Assembly (NCBI RefSeq): GCF_039542035.1
Contig: NZ_BAABHJ010000016.1
Location: forward strand, 133,863-197,862
Direction: 5' to 3'
DNA length: 64,000 nt
Origin: Actinoallomurus liliacearum
GTDB taxonomy: Bacteria; Actinomycetota; Actinomycetes; Streptosporangiales; Streptosporangiaceae
Part shown: piece by piece, positions 32,304 to 40,205 of the stretch
How the letters are laid out: every line of letters begins with the position of its first letter
Position numbering within the stretch: position 1 is the stretch's first letter
The notes under the pieces: generated by a model
Told to the model about the DNA's origin: nothing
The model's input: the letters and a program-made list of their open reading frames with translations, nothing else
The model's database searches: none
Made by a program: the position numbers and the translations under genes

Positions 32304-32304
32304 T
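32242..32304. repeat. Two inverted repeats at the end of the TnpB remnant
   Basis: CCCACCG / CGGTGGG at 32242-32260 (7-bp arms, 5-bp loop) and ATCACCACCGG / CCGGTGGTGAT at 32267-32304 (11-bp perfect arms, 16-nt loop). The remaining 32305-32522 shows no gene or signal that I recognise. Confidence 0.7.
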
Positions 32305-32522
32305 CACGCACCGTCGAGCCGGACGGCACCTCCCCGGTGCTGGACGGTCCCGGCGTGACCCCCGACGACGCCCCCATCACGGCACCGCACAAGGGTCCCC
32401 TGGCCGGCCGAGGCCCGCCCCACCACCCGGTGGGGAGCGCTCGCCCCCAAGGCGAGGATCAACCAACGCGGTCATCCCGCCGACCACCGTTGCTTGACAC
32501 GGCACTAGCTCAGCGAGTCGGC

Positions 32523-33101
32523 CTAGTTGTGCTGCCAGCGGTCCTTCGGGGTCGGCCCGGAGGGATCGTCCGGGTCCTCGTCGGCCGCGGCGATCGTCTC
32601 CCAGAAGGCGGCGTGCGCCTGCTCGTGCAGGATCCCGTAGGACAGCATGCGCTCGCGGGAGACGGTGCCGGCGTCGTCCGGGTCGAGCGCGGCGCGCCGC
32701 TGCTCGTACGTCTTCATGAGCCGCCGATGCTGGCGCGCCTGCGTGCGCGCGAGGCTCACCAGGTCGGCGGGGTCGCCGAGGTCGGCGAAGGCCAGCCGGA
32801 GCTGGGCGGGGTCACGGAACTCGGCCTGGGGGAGCTCCGGGGCCGACAGCCATTCCCGTAGCGTCCTCTCCCCCGCGGGGGTGAGGTGGAAGAAGCGGCG
32901 GCGCCTGCCGCCCTCCTCGGTCTCCTCGGTCAGCAGGCCCAGCTCCGCCAGGCGGGGCGGGTCGCGGTAGAGCTGCGCGTGCGGGATGGGCCAGAACGGC
33001 GCGATGCTCTCCTCGACGCGCGCCTTCAGCTCGTACGGGGTCATCGGGCCGTGGCGGGCGATCAGGCCGAGCACGACGTACGCCGACATGCTCAACTCCA
33101 C
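32523..33101 (-). CDS. PadR family transcriptional regulator
   Basis: A 192-aa regulator with the PadR winged helix (LGLIARHGPMTPYELKARV, residues 10-28; then HAQLYRDPPRLAELGLL) and a C-terminal helical dimerisation domain with many Arg and Glu residues. PadR proteins usually repress a neighbouring detoxification gene. The GTG at 33101 has GGGAGG 5 nt upstream. It is divergent from an alpha/beta hydrolase, and repeats in the intergenic region suggest it represses both. Confidence 0.88.
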   Translation of the reverse strand: MELSMSAYVVLGLIARHGPMTPYELKARVEESIAPFWPIPHAQLYRDPPRLAELGLLTEETEEGGRRRRFFHLTPAGERTLREWLSAPELPQAEFRDPAQLRLAFADLGDPADLVSLARTQARQHRRLMKTYEQRRAALDPDDAGTVSRERMLSYGILHEQAHAAFWETIAAADEDPDDPSGPTPKDRWQHN

Positions 33102-33124
33102 GTGCGCCTCCCGTTGACACCATC

Positions 33125-33170
33125 TCACTGAGACCTTACTTTCGTCTCATTGCAACCGTATCACTGAGAC
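33125..33170. promoter_or_regulatory. Probable PadR operator region
   Basis: A 10-bp direct repeat, TCACTGAGAC, occurs at 33125-33134 and 33161-33170. Between them TGAGAC and GTCTCA form an inverted repeat (33129-33134, 33144-33149). The region separates the divergent starts at 33101 and 33184. Confidence 0.55.
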
Positions 33171-33183
33171 TATTGAGGTGCTC

Positions 33184-34122
33184 ATGTACGTCCACCCCGG
33201 ACTCGCGGACGTCCTCGCCGCGCTGCCGGACCGCCCGGCCGACCCCTACGCCGACATCGAGGCCACCCGTGTGAGTTTCGCGGCGCTGATGGCCCCGCGG
33301 ATGGGCCCGGACCCCCGCGTCACCGTGGACCGCGCGGTCATCCCCGGACCGGACGGCGACACGATCGACCTGCACGTCATCCGGCCGTCCGACGCCGCCG
33401 AGGACGAGGTGCTGCCCGGCATCCTCTACATCCACGGCGGCGGCTTCGCCTACGGCGAGCTGGACGGCCCGAGCCCGATGGCACGGGACGCCTGTGCCGA
33501 AACGCGCGCCGTCGTCGTCGACGCGCATTACCGGCTGGCTCCGGAGCACCGGTTCCCCGCCGGGGTCGAGGACTGCTACGCGGCGCTGCGCTGGATGGCG
33601 GACGGCGCCGCGGGGCTCGGCGTCGACCCGGATCGGATCGCCGTCGCGGGCGCGTCGGCGGGCGCCTGCCTGAGCGCGGCCATGACCCTCATGGCGCGGG
33701 ACCGGCAGGGGCCGTCCATCGCCTACCAGTGCCTGCTGATCCCGCTGCTCGACGACCGGTCCACGACCGCGTCCCGGCGGAACATCACCGACCGGAGGAT
33801 CATCAACGGCCCGGGTATCACCCGTACCTGGGACAACTACCTCGGCCCGGACCGGGAGGGGGCCGCGCCGTACGCCGCGCCGGCGCGGGCGGAGGACCTG
33901 CGCGGCCTGCCGCCGGCGTACGTCCTCACCTGCGGGCTGGACCCGCTCCGTGACGAGGGCGTGGACTACGCCCGGCGGCTGATCGAGGCGGACGTGCCGG
34001 TCGAGCTGCACCACGTGCCCGGGGCCTGGCACTTCTTCGAGGCGTTCGCGCCGGAGAGCGCGGTCGCCAGGTCGACGACCGCGCACTGGCTCCGGGCGCT
34101 GCGCGCCGCCCTGCACCCCTGA
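33184..34122 (+). CDS. Alpha/beta hydrolase, HSL-type esterase
   Basis: A 312-aa esterase of the hormone-sensitive-lipase family. The oxyanion motif HGGGFAYG, the nucleophile elbow GASAGACL (Ser), the acid in CGLDPLRDEG and the histidine in PGAWHFFEAF are all present. The substrate is unknown. The ATG at 33184 has GAGG 5 nt upstream; a GTG two codons earlier overlaps the same GAGG. Regulation by the divergent PadR protein is likely. Confidence 0.9.
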   Translation: MYVHPGLADVLAALPDRPADPYADIEATRVSFAALMAPRMGPDPRVTVDRAVIPGPDGDTIDLHVIRPSDAAEDEVLPGILYIHGGGFAYGELDGPSPMARDACAETRAVVVDAHYRLAPEHRFPAGVEDCYAALRWMADGAAGLGVDPDRIAVAGASAGACLSAAMTLMARDRQGPSIAYQCLLIPLLDDRSTTASRRNITDRRIINGPGITRTWDNYLGPDREGAAPYAAPARAEDLRGLPPAYVLTCGLDPLRDEGVDYARRLIEADVPVELHHVPGAWHFFEAFAPESAVARSTTAHWLRALRAALHP

Positions 34123-34130
34123 CCGGGGGA

Positions 34131-35000
34131 CTACTGGAAGAACTCGGCCGGCAGGTGATCCCGCACCGCGGCGGGACGGAAACCCTGCTTGTGGATGGTG
34201 CGGAGCATCTTCTTGAAGTCGGCGGTCATGTTCGGGTTGAAGTGCACGAGCATGATGTCCCCCGGGTGCAGACGGCCGGGGACCTGGTAGGCGATCTTGC
34301 CGTTGCTGACCACCTCGCGCCAGAAGAAGATCGCCTTCATCCCGCAGTCCCGGGCGGCGCGCAGCGTGTCATGGTCGGTGGACCCGTACGGCGCGCGGAA
34401 CAGCGTCGGGCGCGCGCCGTACTGCGTGGTGTAGATGCCCGCCGCGTCGCAGATCTCCTGCTTCTGTCGCTTGTACGACAGCCGGGGCATGTACGGGTGC
34501 GTCATCGTGTGATCCTCGATCAGCGCGCCCGCCTGCTGCAGCTCGCGGAAGTACCCGTAGTTCTTCTTCACCGCCAGGTTCTCGAGGAAGAGCGTCACCG
34601 GGATCCGCTCGTCGCGGATCAGCCGGACGAAGTCGGCGTCCTTCTCCCAGCCGTCGTCGATGGTGATGAAGACGACCTTGTCCTGGACCGGGATGCGGCT
34701 GATCACCGGGGGCAGGCCGTCCCGCGATCGGGGGATCGCCGAGGGCGTAGTCGCGGTGGGCGATCCGCTCGGCGAGCCGCTCGGGTTCGCCGACGGCGAG
34801 GATGACGCGGGCGGAGTCACCGGAGCCGACGACGGGGGCCCGTGGCCGGGGGTCAGGCTCGGTTCGGAGCCGCCCGGCCCCCGTGAGGCGACCGGCGCCG
34901 CCGATCTGGAGTGCGGGGTGCCCTGGTGACAGGCCGTCAGTCCGCCCGCGGTGAGCACGGCGAGGGCGGCCGCGGTCAGAGCGCGCAGCTGTGGGCGCAT
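34131..35000 (-). CDS. Polysaccharide deacetylase (NodB) lipoprotein
   Basis: A 289-aa exported protein. The signal peptide ends at the lipobox LTAC, then a Ser/Pro/Gly-rich linker of about 65 residues leads to the NodB domain. Metal and catalytic motifs: VFITIDDGWE (base Asp and metal Asp), EDHTMTHPYM (two His), RAPYGSTD. It would remove N-acetyl groups from cell-wall or extracellular glycans at the outer membrane face of the cytoplasmic membrane. Paralogous to the next gene on the same strand. Confidence 0.9.
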   Translation of the reverse strand: MRPQLRALTAAALAVLTAGGLTACHQGTPHSRSAAPVASRGPGGSEPSLTPGHGPPSSAPVTPPASSSPSANPSGSPSGSPTATTPSAIPRSRDGLPPVISRIPVQDKVVFITIDDGWEKDADFVRLIRDERIPVTLFLENLAVKKNYGYFRELQQAGALIEDHTMTHPYMPRLSYKRQKQEICDAAGIYTTQYGARPTLFRAPYGSTDHDTLRAARDCGMKAIFFWREVVSNGKIAYQVPGRLHPGDIMLVHFNPNMTADFKKMLRTIHKQGFRPAAVRDHLPAEFFQ

Positions 35001-35097
35001 CGGATCTCCCCTCGAAGCGGCGGTACGACGGTTACGAGGCTGTCCGGATTCGGCCGGTGATCAACCTGTTCCTGCCGAATTGTGGGCGTGGGATCGC

Positions 35098-35928
35098 TCA
35101 CCCCGCCGCCTCTCCGCCCTGGGAGCGGGGCAGGTAGTTCGCCAGCGCCGCGGGGCGCAGCCCCGCCTGCCGGATCCAGGTGAGCAGGCGCTCGAAGTCG
35201 CCGGCCAGGCCGCGGCGGAAGTGCATCAGGATGATGTCGCCGGGCCGCAGGTCCGAGCCCCCGTCCATGCGCGCCAGCTTCCCGGACAGGCCGTTGTAGA
35301 ACTCCACCGACCAGATGACGACCGACTTCATGCCGCAGTCCCGGGCCGCGGTACGGGTGACCTGGTCGTACGATCCGCCGGGCGGCCGGAAGATCTGCGG
35401 CCGCCGCCCGTACTGCCGGGCGTCGATGTCGGCCGAGTCGCAGATCTGCCGGTGCTGTGCCGCCGCGGACAGCCGGCGCATGTCGTTGTACGGCGCGGCA
35501 TGGTCCATCGTGTGGTCCTCGATCGGCGCGCCGGCGTGCTGCAGCGCCCAGAAGTACTCGTAGCCGGTGCGGGCCGCCTGGTCGGTGAGGAAGACCATGA
35601 TGGGGACCCGCTGGGTCCGGACGATGTCGACGAAGCGGGTGTCGTGCTCCCAGCCGTCATCGATGGTGATGAAGACGACCTTGTCGTTCGTCTGGATCCG
35701 GTCGACCACCGGCGGCAGGCCGTCCCCGCGCCGCTCGTAGGACACCTGCCAGGTGCCGGGCTTCGGAGCGGGCCACCGCGGCGGCGCCATGACCTGCGCC
35801 ATCGCGGGAGGACCCGCCGCGTGCGCGGGAGAGCCCTCCACCCGGCCGCGGATGTCGGGCCACGCGCCGGAGGTCACTCCGAGCACCGCCGCGAGCAGGC
35901 ACGACGCGATCAACCCTTTTTCACGCAT
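35098..35928 (-). CDS. Polysaccharide deacetylase (NodB), secreted paralogue
   Basis: A 276-aa NodB protein with a classical signal-anchor-like N-terminus (MREKGLIASCLLAAVLGVTS) and no lipobox. Motifs are VFITIDDGWEHD, EDHTMDHAAPYN and FRPPGGSYD. It shares whole stretches with the neighbouring deacetylase (KVVFITIDDGWE, ARDCGMK, HPGD/RPGDI), so the pair arose by tandem duplication. The start at 35928 gives the signal peptide; an upstream start 30 codons earlier would hide it. Confidence 0.9.
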   Translation of the reverse strand: MREKGLIASCLLAAVLGVTSGAWPDIRGRVEGSPAHAAGPPAMAQVMAPPRWPAPKPGTWQVSYERRGDGLPPVVDRIQTNDKVVFITIDDGWEHDTRFVDIVRTQRVPIMVFLTDQAARTGYEYFWALQHAGAPIEDHTMDHAAPYNDMRRLSAAAQHRQICDSADIDARQYGRRPQIFRPPGGSYDQVTRTAARDCGMKSVVIWSVEFYNGLSGKLARMDGGSDLRPGDIILMHFRRGLAGDFERLLTWIRQAGLRPAALANYLPRSQGGEAAG

Positions 35929-36049
35929 CCAACCCAGCTTCCCCTCAGTGGATCTTAAGTATCCGCATAGGGGTTGATGCCCGGAAGTGGTGGCCAGGTT
36001 CGGGCAATCCGCCGTCACTTTTGGACGACGAGGGGATGGAGAGGGGGAC

Positions 36050-36631
36050 TCAGCCCGCGCCCAGGGCGCGTAGCAGCGTGCCGCTCAGCGCGGTCACCGT
36101 CGCGTCCGGCACCGGCTTGGCGTCGGGGCCCTCGGCGAAGTACCGGAAGAAGGCCTGCTGGAAACAGGCGCCGGCCAGCAGGGCGGCGGCCGCGTCGAGG
36201 TTGGCGTCGGCGGCGATGCGCCCCAGGTCGCGTTCGGCGCGCAGGTGGTCGGCCAACCGCCGGACCAGGTGCTCCGGTCCGGCGCCGTACCTGCGGAGCG
36301 ACTCGCGCTGGGCGGCCATCAACCGTGGATCTCCCAGCAGGGAGCCGAGCATGGGCAGGGCCTCGAGGTAGAAGTCCACGGTGGCCCGCGTCAGCGCCGC
36401 GACGGTCTCCGCGACGCTTCCGACGCCGGGACGGACGTCCACGCGGGCGACCCCGGGCATCCGTTCGCGCAGGACCGCGAGCATCAGCTCCGTCTTGTCG
36501 GCGAAGTGCTTGTAGAGCGCGGCCTCGGACAGGCCGGCCGCCTTCGCGATCTCCTTGGTGGTGGTGCGCGCGATGCCGCGTTCGCGCATCAGGCCGGCGG
36601 CGGCGTCGAGGATGCGATCCCGGGTCGTCAC
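36050..36631 (-). CDS. TetR family transcriptional regulator
   Basis: A 193-aa regulator. The HTH is at residues 22-45 (TTTKEIAKAAGLSEAALYKHF), followed by a helical ligand-binding domain. GTG start with AAGGGGGA upstream. It is divergent from an NAD(P)-binding protein gene, and the intergenic palindrome is a classic TetR site, so it should repress both genes until a ligand binds. Confidence 0.92.
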   Translation of the reverse strand: MTTRDRILDAAAGLMRERGIARTTTKEIAKAAGLSEAALYKHFADKTELMLAVLRERMPGVARVDVRPGVGSVAETVAALTRATVDFYLEALPMLGSLLGDPRLMAAQRESLRRYGAGPEHLVRRLADHLRAERDLGRIAADANLDAAAALLAGACFQQAFFRYFAEGPDAKPVPDATVTALSGTLLRALGAG

Positions 36632-36666
36632 GGTCCCCCTTGGTGGTCGGGCGTTCCTCCATTATG

Positions 36667-36692
36667 GTGGTTAGTGAGCACTCACTAACCAC
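36667..36692. promoter_or_regulatory. TetR operator, 12-bp-arm palindrome
   Basis: Perfect arms GTGGTTAGTGAG and CTCACTAACCAC with a 2-bp centre, 36 bp from the regulator's GTG and 17 bp from the ATG of the divergent gene. The core TTAGTGAG...CTCACTAA is the form bound by many TetR regulators. Confidence 0.75.
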
Positions 36693-36708
36693 AAAGGGGC
36701 GACAAGCC

Positions 36709-37344
36709 ATGAAGCTCACGATCTTCGGCGCGTCCGGAAGGACCGGCACCCATCTGGTCCGGCAGGCACTGGAACGCGGCCACCAGGTGACGGCGGTGGT
36801 GCGGGATCCGGCGCGGCTCGACGTCCCCGCCCACGAGCGCCTGCACGTCGTCACGGCCGACGTGATGGACCCGGCGGCCATCACGACCGCCGTCGGCGAG
36901 GCCGACGCCGTCGTCTCCGCGCTCGGGCATCGGGACACCGGCCCGACGACCGTGTGCCAGGACGGCGCCCGCAGCATCATCGAGGCGATGGCCAAGACCG
37001 GCGCCCGCCGCTTCCTCATGGTCAGCGCCGCGGGCATGGTCACGGACCCCGGCGACGGCCCCCTCACGCGTTACGTCGCCAAGCCGATCCTGCAGCGGCT
37101 CCTGCGGCACGGTTTCGCCGACATGGGCCGGGCGGAGGAGGCGGTCCGCGGCAGCGACCTGGACTGGACGATCGTCCGGCCGCCGCGGCTCATCGACAAG
37201 AAGGGCACCGGGCGGTACCGCACCGGGATCGACCGCAGCGTCCGGGGCGGAGTGCAGATCTCCCGCGCCGACCTCGCCACCGGCATCCTCACCCTCATCT
37301 CCGAGGACTCGTCGGTGCGCCGGCACGTCTGGATCGCGGATTGA
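36709..37344 (+). CDS. NAD(P)H-binding (atypical SDR / NmrA-like) protein
   Basis: A 211-aa Rossmann protein related to atypical short-chain reductases such as biliverdin reductase B and NmrA-like redox sensors. N-terminal dinucleotide motif TIFGASGRTGTHLV; AVVSALGHRD, FLMVSAAGM and WTIVRPPRL follow. The usual catalytic Tyr-Lys pair is absent, as is common in this group. Expected to be controlled by the divergent TetR regulator. Confidence 0.88.
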   Translation: MKLTIFGASGRTGTHLVRQALERGHQVTAVVRDPARLDVPAHERLHVVTADVMDPAAITTAVGEADAVVSALGHRDTGPTTVCQDGARSIIEAMAKTGARRFLMVSAAGMVTDPGDGPLTRYVAKPILQRLLRHGFADMGRAEEAVRGSDLDWTIVRPPRLIDKKGTGRYRTGIDRSVRGGVQISRADLATGILTLISEDSSVRRHVWIAD

Positions 37345-37378
37345 CCCCGGACGGCCGACGGCCTCGACCTCATGACGG

Positions 37379-37420
37379 CCGACGGCCCCGCCGCCGAGGG
37401 TTCGGCGACGGGGCCGTCGG
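37379..37420. terminator. Bidirectional hairpin terminator
   Basis: A 12-bp stem (CCGACGGCCCCG with its complement) around an 18-nt loop that is itself partly paired. It lies between the convergent ends at 37344 and 37441. Confidence 0.7.
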
Positions 37421-37440
37421 ACGGGCCTCCGCGGGAACGG

Positions 37441-37815
37441 TCAGCCGACGCCGAGCAGGTCGACGACGAAGATCAGCGTCTCGCCCGGCTTGATCGCGCG
37501 GCCCGCGCCGCGGTTGCCGTAGCCCAGGTGCGGGGGGATGACGAGCTTGCGGCGGCCGCCGACCCGCATGCCGGCGACGCCCTGGTCCCAGCCCGCGATG
37601 ACGCGGCCGGCTCCGAGCGGGAAGTTGAAGGCCTCACCGCGGTTCCACGAGGCGTCGAACTCCTCGCCGGTCGAGTGCGCCACGCCGACGTAGTGCACCG
37701 AGACGGTCGAACCGGGGGTGGCCTCGGCGCCGTCGCCGACCGTGATGTCGGTGATCTGCAGGTCGGCGGGCGGCTCGCCCTCGGGGAAGTCGATCTCGGG
37801 TCGCTCAAGCGCCAT
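37441..37815 (-). CDS. FKBP-type peptidyl-prolyl cis-trans isomerase
   Basis: A 124-aa single-domain FKBP. It begins MALERPEIDFPEGEPPADL, the usual actinobacterial N-terminus, and carries VSVHYVGV, EFDASWNRGEAF, VIAGWDQGVAGMRVGGRR and KLVIPPHLGYG. It catalyses proline isomerisation in the cytoplasm. GAGAGA lies 8 nt before this ATG; a start five codons earlier is less supported. A TACGCT -10 at 37853-37858 gives a short leader. Confidence 0.92.
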   Translation of the reverse strand: MALERPEIDFPEGEPPADLQITDITVGDGAEATPGSTVSVHYVGVAHSTGEEFDASWNRGEAFNFPLGAGRVIAGWDQGVAGMRVGGRRKLVIPPHLGYGNRGAGRAIKPGETLIFVVDLLGVG

Positions 37816-37852
37816 GGGGATGTCTCTCATTGTCGGTGATAACGAGTGTCCA

Positions 37853-37858
37853 AGCGTA
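37853..37858 (-). promoter_or_regulatory. Promoter -10 (TACGCT) for the FKBP gene
   Basis: On the minus strand TACGCT predicts a start near 37846 and a leader of about 30 nt containing GAGAGA before the ATG. Confidence 0.4.
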
Positions 37859-37922
37859 GCCACCCGGGGACCGGTGTGCGGCAGGTGGAATGCGTGCCCC
37901 TCCGGGCTCGTTGCCATCCGTT

Positions 37923-38540
37923 GTGAACGTTGAGATCTTCTCGGATGTCGTATGCCCCTGGTGTTACCTGGGCCGGGCGCGGTTCGCGGCCGCCGCCCGT
38001 GACTTCGGCGGCGAGGTGAACGTGACCTGGCGGCCGTACCAGCTCGACCCCGGAGCCTCGGGCGGCGGGCTGATGAACGACAGCCTCGCCGAGAAGTTCG
38101 GCGGCGTCGACCGCGTCGCCGAGGCGCACGCCCGGATGCGGGAGCTGATGGCGGCCGAGGACCTGCCGTACGCGCCGGAGAAGGCGCTGAGCGCCAACAC
38201 CCGCGACGCGCACCGGGTGATCGCGCTCGCCGCCGAGGCGGGCGTGCAGGACGCCGTCGTGGGCCGGCTCTTCCGGGCCCACCACGCCGAGGGCCGGGAC
38301 CTGAACGACCACGGGACGCTCGCCGAACTGGCCGCCGAGGCCGGGCTGGCGGGCGTGGCGGAGCGCCTCGCGGCGGGCGAGGGCGACGCGGCGGTCACCG
38401 CGCAGCTCGAGGTGGCGCGGACGATCGGCGTCACCGGTGTCCCGTTCTTCGTGTTCGAGGGCGCCTGGGCGGTGTCCGGGGCGCAGTCGCGGGAGTTCTT
38501 CGGCAGCGCACTCGCCGAGGTCGCGGCCAAGGCCGGCTGA
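37923..38540 (+). CDS. DsbA family (FrnE-like) oxidoreductase
   Basis: A 205-aa thioredoxin-fold protein. The active site CPWC is at residues 11-14 after MNVEIFSDVV, and the cis-Pro loop is GVTGVPFFVFEG. The large helical insertion and absence of a signal peptide match cytoplasmic FrnE-type isomerases. The GTG at 37923 gives the standard N-terminus; no ribosome-binding site is visible, which points to a leaderless or weakly translated message. Confidence 0.9.
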   Translation: MNVEIFSDVVCPWCYLGRARFAAAARDFGGEVNVTWRPYQLDPGASGGGLMNDSLAEKFGGVDRVAEAHARMRELMAAEDLPYAPEKALSANTRDAHRVIALAAEAGVQDAVVGRLFRAHHAEGRDLNDHGTLAELAAEAGLAGVAERLAAGEGDAAVTAQLEVARTIGVTGVPFFVFEGAWAVSGAQSREFFGSALAEVAAKAG

Positions 38541-38595
38541 CCCACCGGGCGGCACGGGCGGGTCCGCTGGGACTGAGGGGAACGCTGGGTCGGTT

Positions 38596-38622
38596 CCAGG
38601 TCATATAAACCGCTTGACCTGG
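38596..38622. promoter_or_regulatory. Inverted repeat upstream of the APC permease gene
   Basis: CCAGGTCA and TGACCTGG, 8-bp perfect arms 11 bp apart, about 80 bp before the TTG start. The right arm contains TTGACC, a good -35, so a regulator bound here could block transcription. Confidence 0.5.
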
Positions 38623-38701
38623 TAAAACGCTTTGGGATCCCGAATCGCGAGCGGATACATTCCGACATACGGTCACATCCGATCCCCCCGGGAGACCTCT
38701 G

Positions 38702-40084
38702 TTGGAGCCGCAGGCACTTCGCCGCAGCCTGTCGCTGCGCGACCTCATCGTCTACGGACTGCTGTTCATCGGCCCGCTCGCGCCGGTGGGCGTCTTCGGC
38801 GTCCTCGACGCCAAGAGCTCCGGGGCGGTCGCCCTCGTCTACCTGGTGGCGACGATCGCCATGGGCTTCACCGCCCTGTCGTACGCCCAGATGTCGCGCC
38901 GGGTCCCGAACGCCGGCTCGGTGTTCGCCTACGCCAGCGCGGGGCTCGGCCGGCCGGCCGGTCTGCTGGCGGGCTGGATGGCGATGCTGGACTACCTGCT
39001 GATCCCCGCGGTGGCGTACCTGTTCTGCGGGATCGCCCTGCACTCGCAGATTCCCTCGGTGCCCGCCTGGGTCTTCACCGCGGTCGCGTTCGTGGCGACG
39101 ACCGCGTTCAACCTGGCCGGCGTGCGCGTCGCGGCGCGGGTCGGGTTCGTCGTGCTCGTGATCGAGATCCTGCTCCTGGCGGTCTTCGTCGTCGCCGCCG
39201 TCGTCGTCCTGATCATGCACGGGCCCGCCCGGCCGTGGACGTCGCCGTTCGGCGGCACCGGCGGGATGACCGCGAGCGCCGTCATGGGCGCCGTCTCGGT
39301 CGCCGTGCTGTCCTTCCTCGGCTTCGACGGGATCGCCTCCTTCGCCGAGGAGAACACCGGGGACGAGCGCCAGGTCGGGCGCGCGGTGCTGTTCTGCCTC
39401 GCCCTCGCCGGACTCCTCTTCGTCGTGCAGACGTACCTGGCCGGGCTGCTCACGCCGGTGAGCCCGCAGCACCTCGCGTCGGCGCCCGCCGAGCAGGGCA
39501 CGGCGTTCTACAAGATGACCGACGTCGCCTTCGGCTCCTGGCTCCACCTGGCGTTCGTCGTCGTCAAGGGCGTCGGGCCGGCGTTCTCCGCGATGTCCGC
39601 GGTGGCGGCCGCCTCCCGGCTGATGTACGGGATGGCCCGCGACCACGGCCTGCCCAAGGCGCTCGCCACCGTGGACGAGCGGTCCCGCGTGCCCCGGGCC
39701 GCCCTCCTCACGACGGCCGGCGTCGCGGCCGTCGTGTCGATCTGGGCGGCCTGGTTGTCCAACGGCCTCGACGTTCTCGTGTCCATCGTGAACATCGGCG
39801 CCCTCGTGGCCTTCACCCTGCTGCACGCCTCGGTGGTCGGCTACTTCGTCGTACGGCGCCGGAGCCGCGCGTGGCTGCCGCACCTGCTCGTCCCGGCCGC
39901 GGGCGCCGCCGTCTCGGTCTGGATCATCGTGTCGGCGACGACCATGGCGAAGATCGTCGGCGGAGCCTGGCTCCTGGCCGGGCTCGTCCTGGTCGCCCTG
40001 CAGTACCGCCGCGGCCGCCGGGCGCCCGGCGGGGCCGCCCCGGAGACGGTGCCCGGCGAGGCCCCGACCCGGCGCTCGCGGTGA
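38702..40084 (+). CDS. APC family amino acid permease
   Basis: A 460-aa amino acid/polyamine/organocation transporter with about 12 membrane segments. The first segment contains YGLLFIGPLAPVGVFG, and a central SFLGFDGIASFAEEN is the conserved helix 6 to 8 loop. The substrate is not predictable. The only good start is TTG with GGGAGA 7 nt upstream, an uncommon start that may limit expression. It ends just before an 18-bp tandem repeat. Confidence 0.88.
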   Translation: MEPQALRRSLSLRDLIVYGLLFIGPLAPVGVFGVLDAKSSGAVALVYLVATIAMGFTALSYAQMSRRVPNAGSVFAYASAGLGRPAGLLAGWMAMLDYLLIPAVAYLFCGIALHSQIPSVPAWVFTAVAFVATTAFNLAGVRVAARVGFVVLVIEILLLAVFVVAAVVVLIMHGPARPWTSPFGGTGGMTASAVMGAVSVAVLSFLGFDGIASFAEENTGDERQVGRAVLFCLALAGLLFVVQTYLAGLLTPVSPQHLASAPAEQGTAFYKMTDVAFGSWLHLAFVVVKGVGPAFSAMSAVAAASRLMYGMARDHGLPKALATVDERSRVPRAALLTTAGVAAVVSIWAAWLSNGLDVLVSIVNIGALVAFTLLHASVVGYFVVRRRSRAWLPHLLVPAAGAAVSVWIIVSATTMAKIVGGAWLLAGLVLVALQYRRGRRAPGGAAPETVPGEAPTRRSR

Positions 40085-40087
40085 GGT

Positions 40088-40177
40088 GACCCGGCGTCAT
40101 CCGCCGACCCGGCGTCATCCGCCGACCCGGCGTCATCCGCCGACCCGGCGTCATCCGCCGAGTCGGCGTTCGCCGCC
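40088..40177. repeat. 18-bp tandem repeat, four perfect copies plus one degenerate
   Basis: Unit GACCCGGCGTCATCCGCC at 40088-40159 (four identical copies), then GAGTCGGCGTTCGCCGCC (40160-40177). Two further GATGAGGCGG pieces follow to 40205. It fills the gap between convergent permease and nitrilase gene ends. Confidence 0.93.
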
Positions 40178-40205
40178 GATGAGGCGGTCCCGATGAGGCG
40201 GACCC

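Noticed and set aside
32337..32861. A 174-codon plus-strand frame opposite the padR 3' end
   Set aside because: Mostly antisense to padR with a composition typical of shadow frames.
40088..40177. The 18-bp repeat as a coding repeat domain
   Set aside because: Frames through it on the minus strand extend past the nitrilase's start in a different phase and show no ribosome-binding site; it lies between two gene ends.
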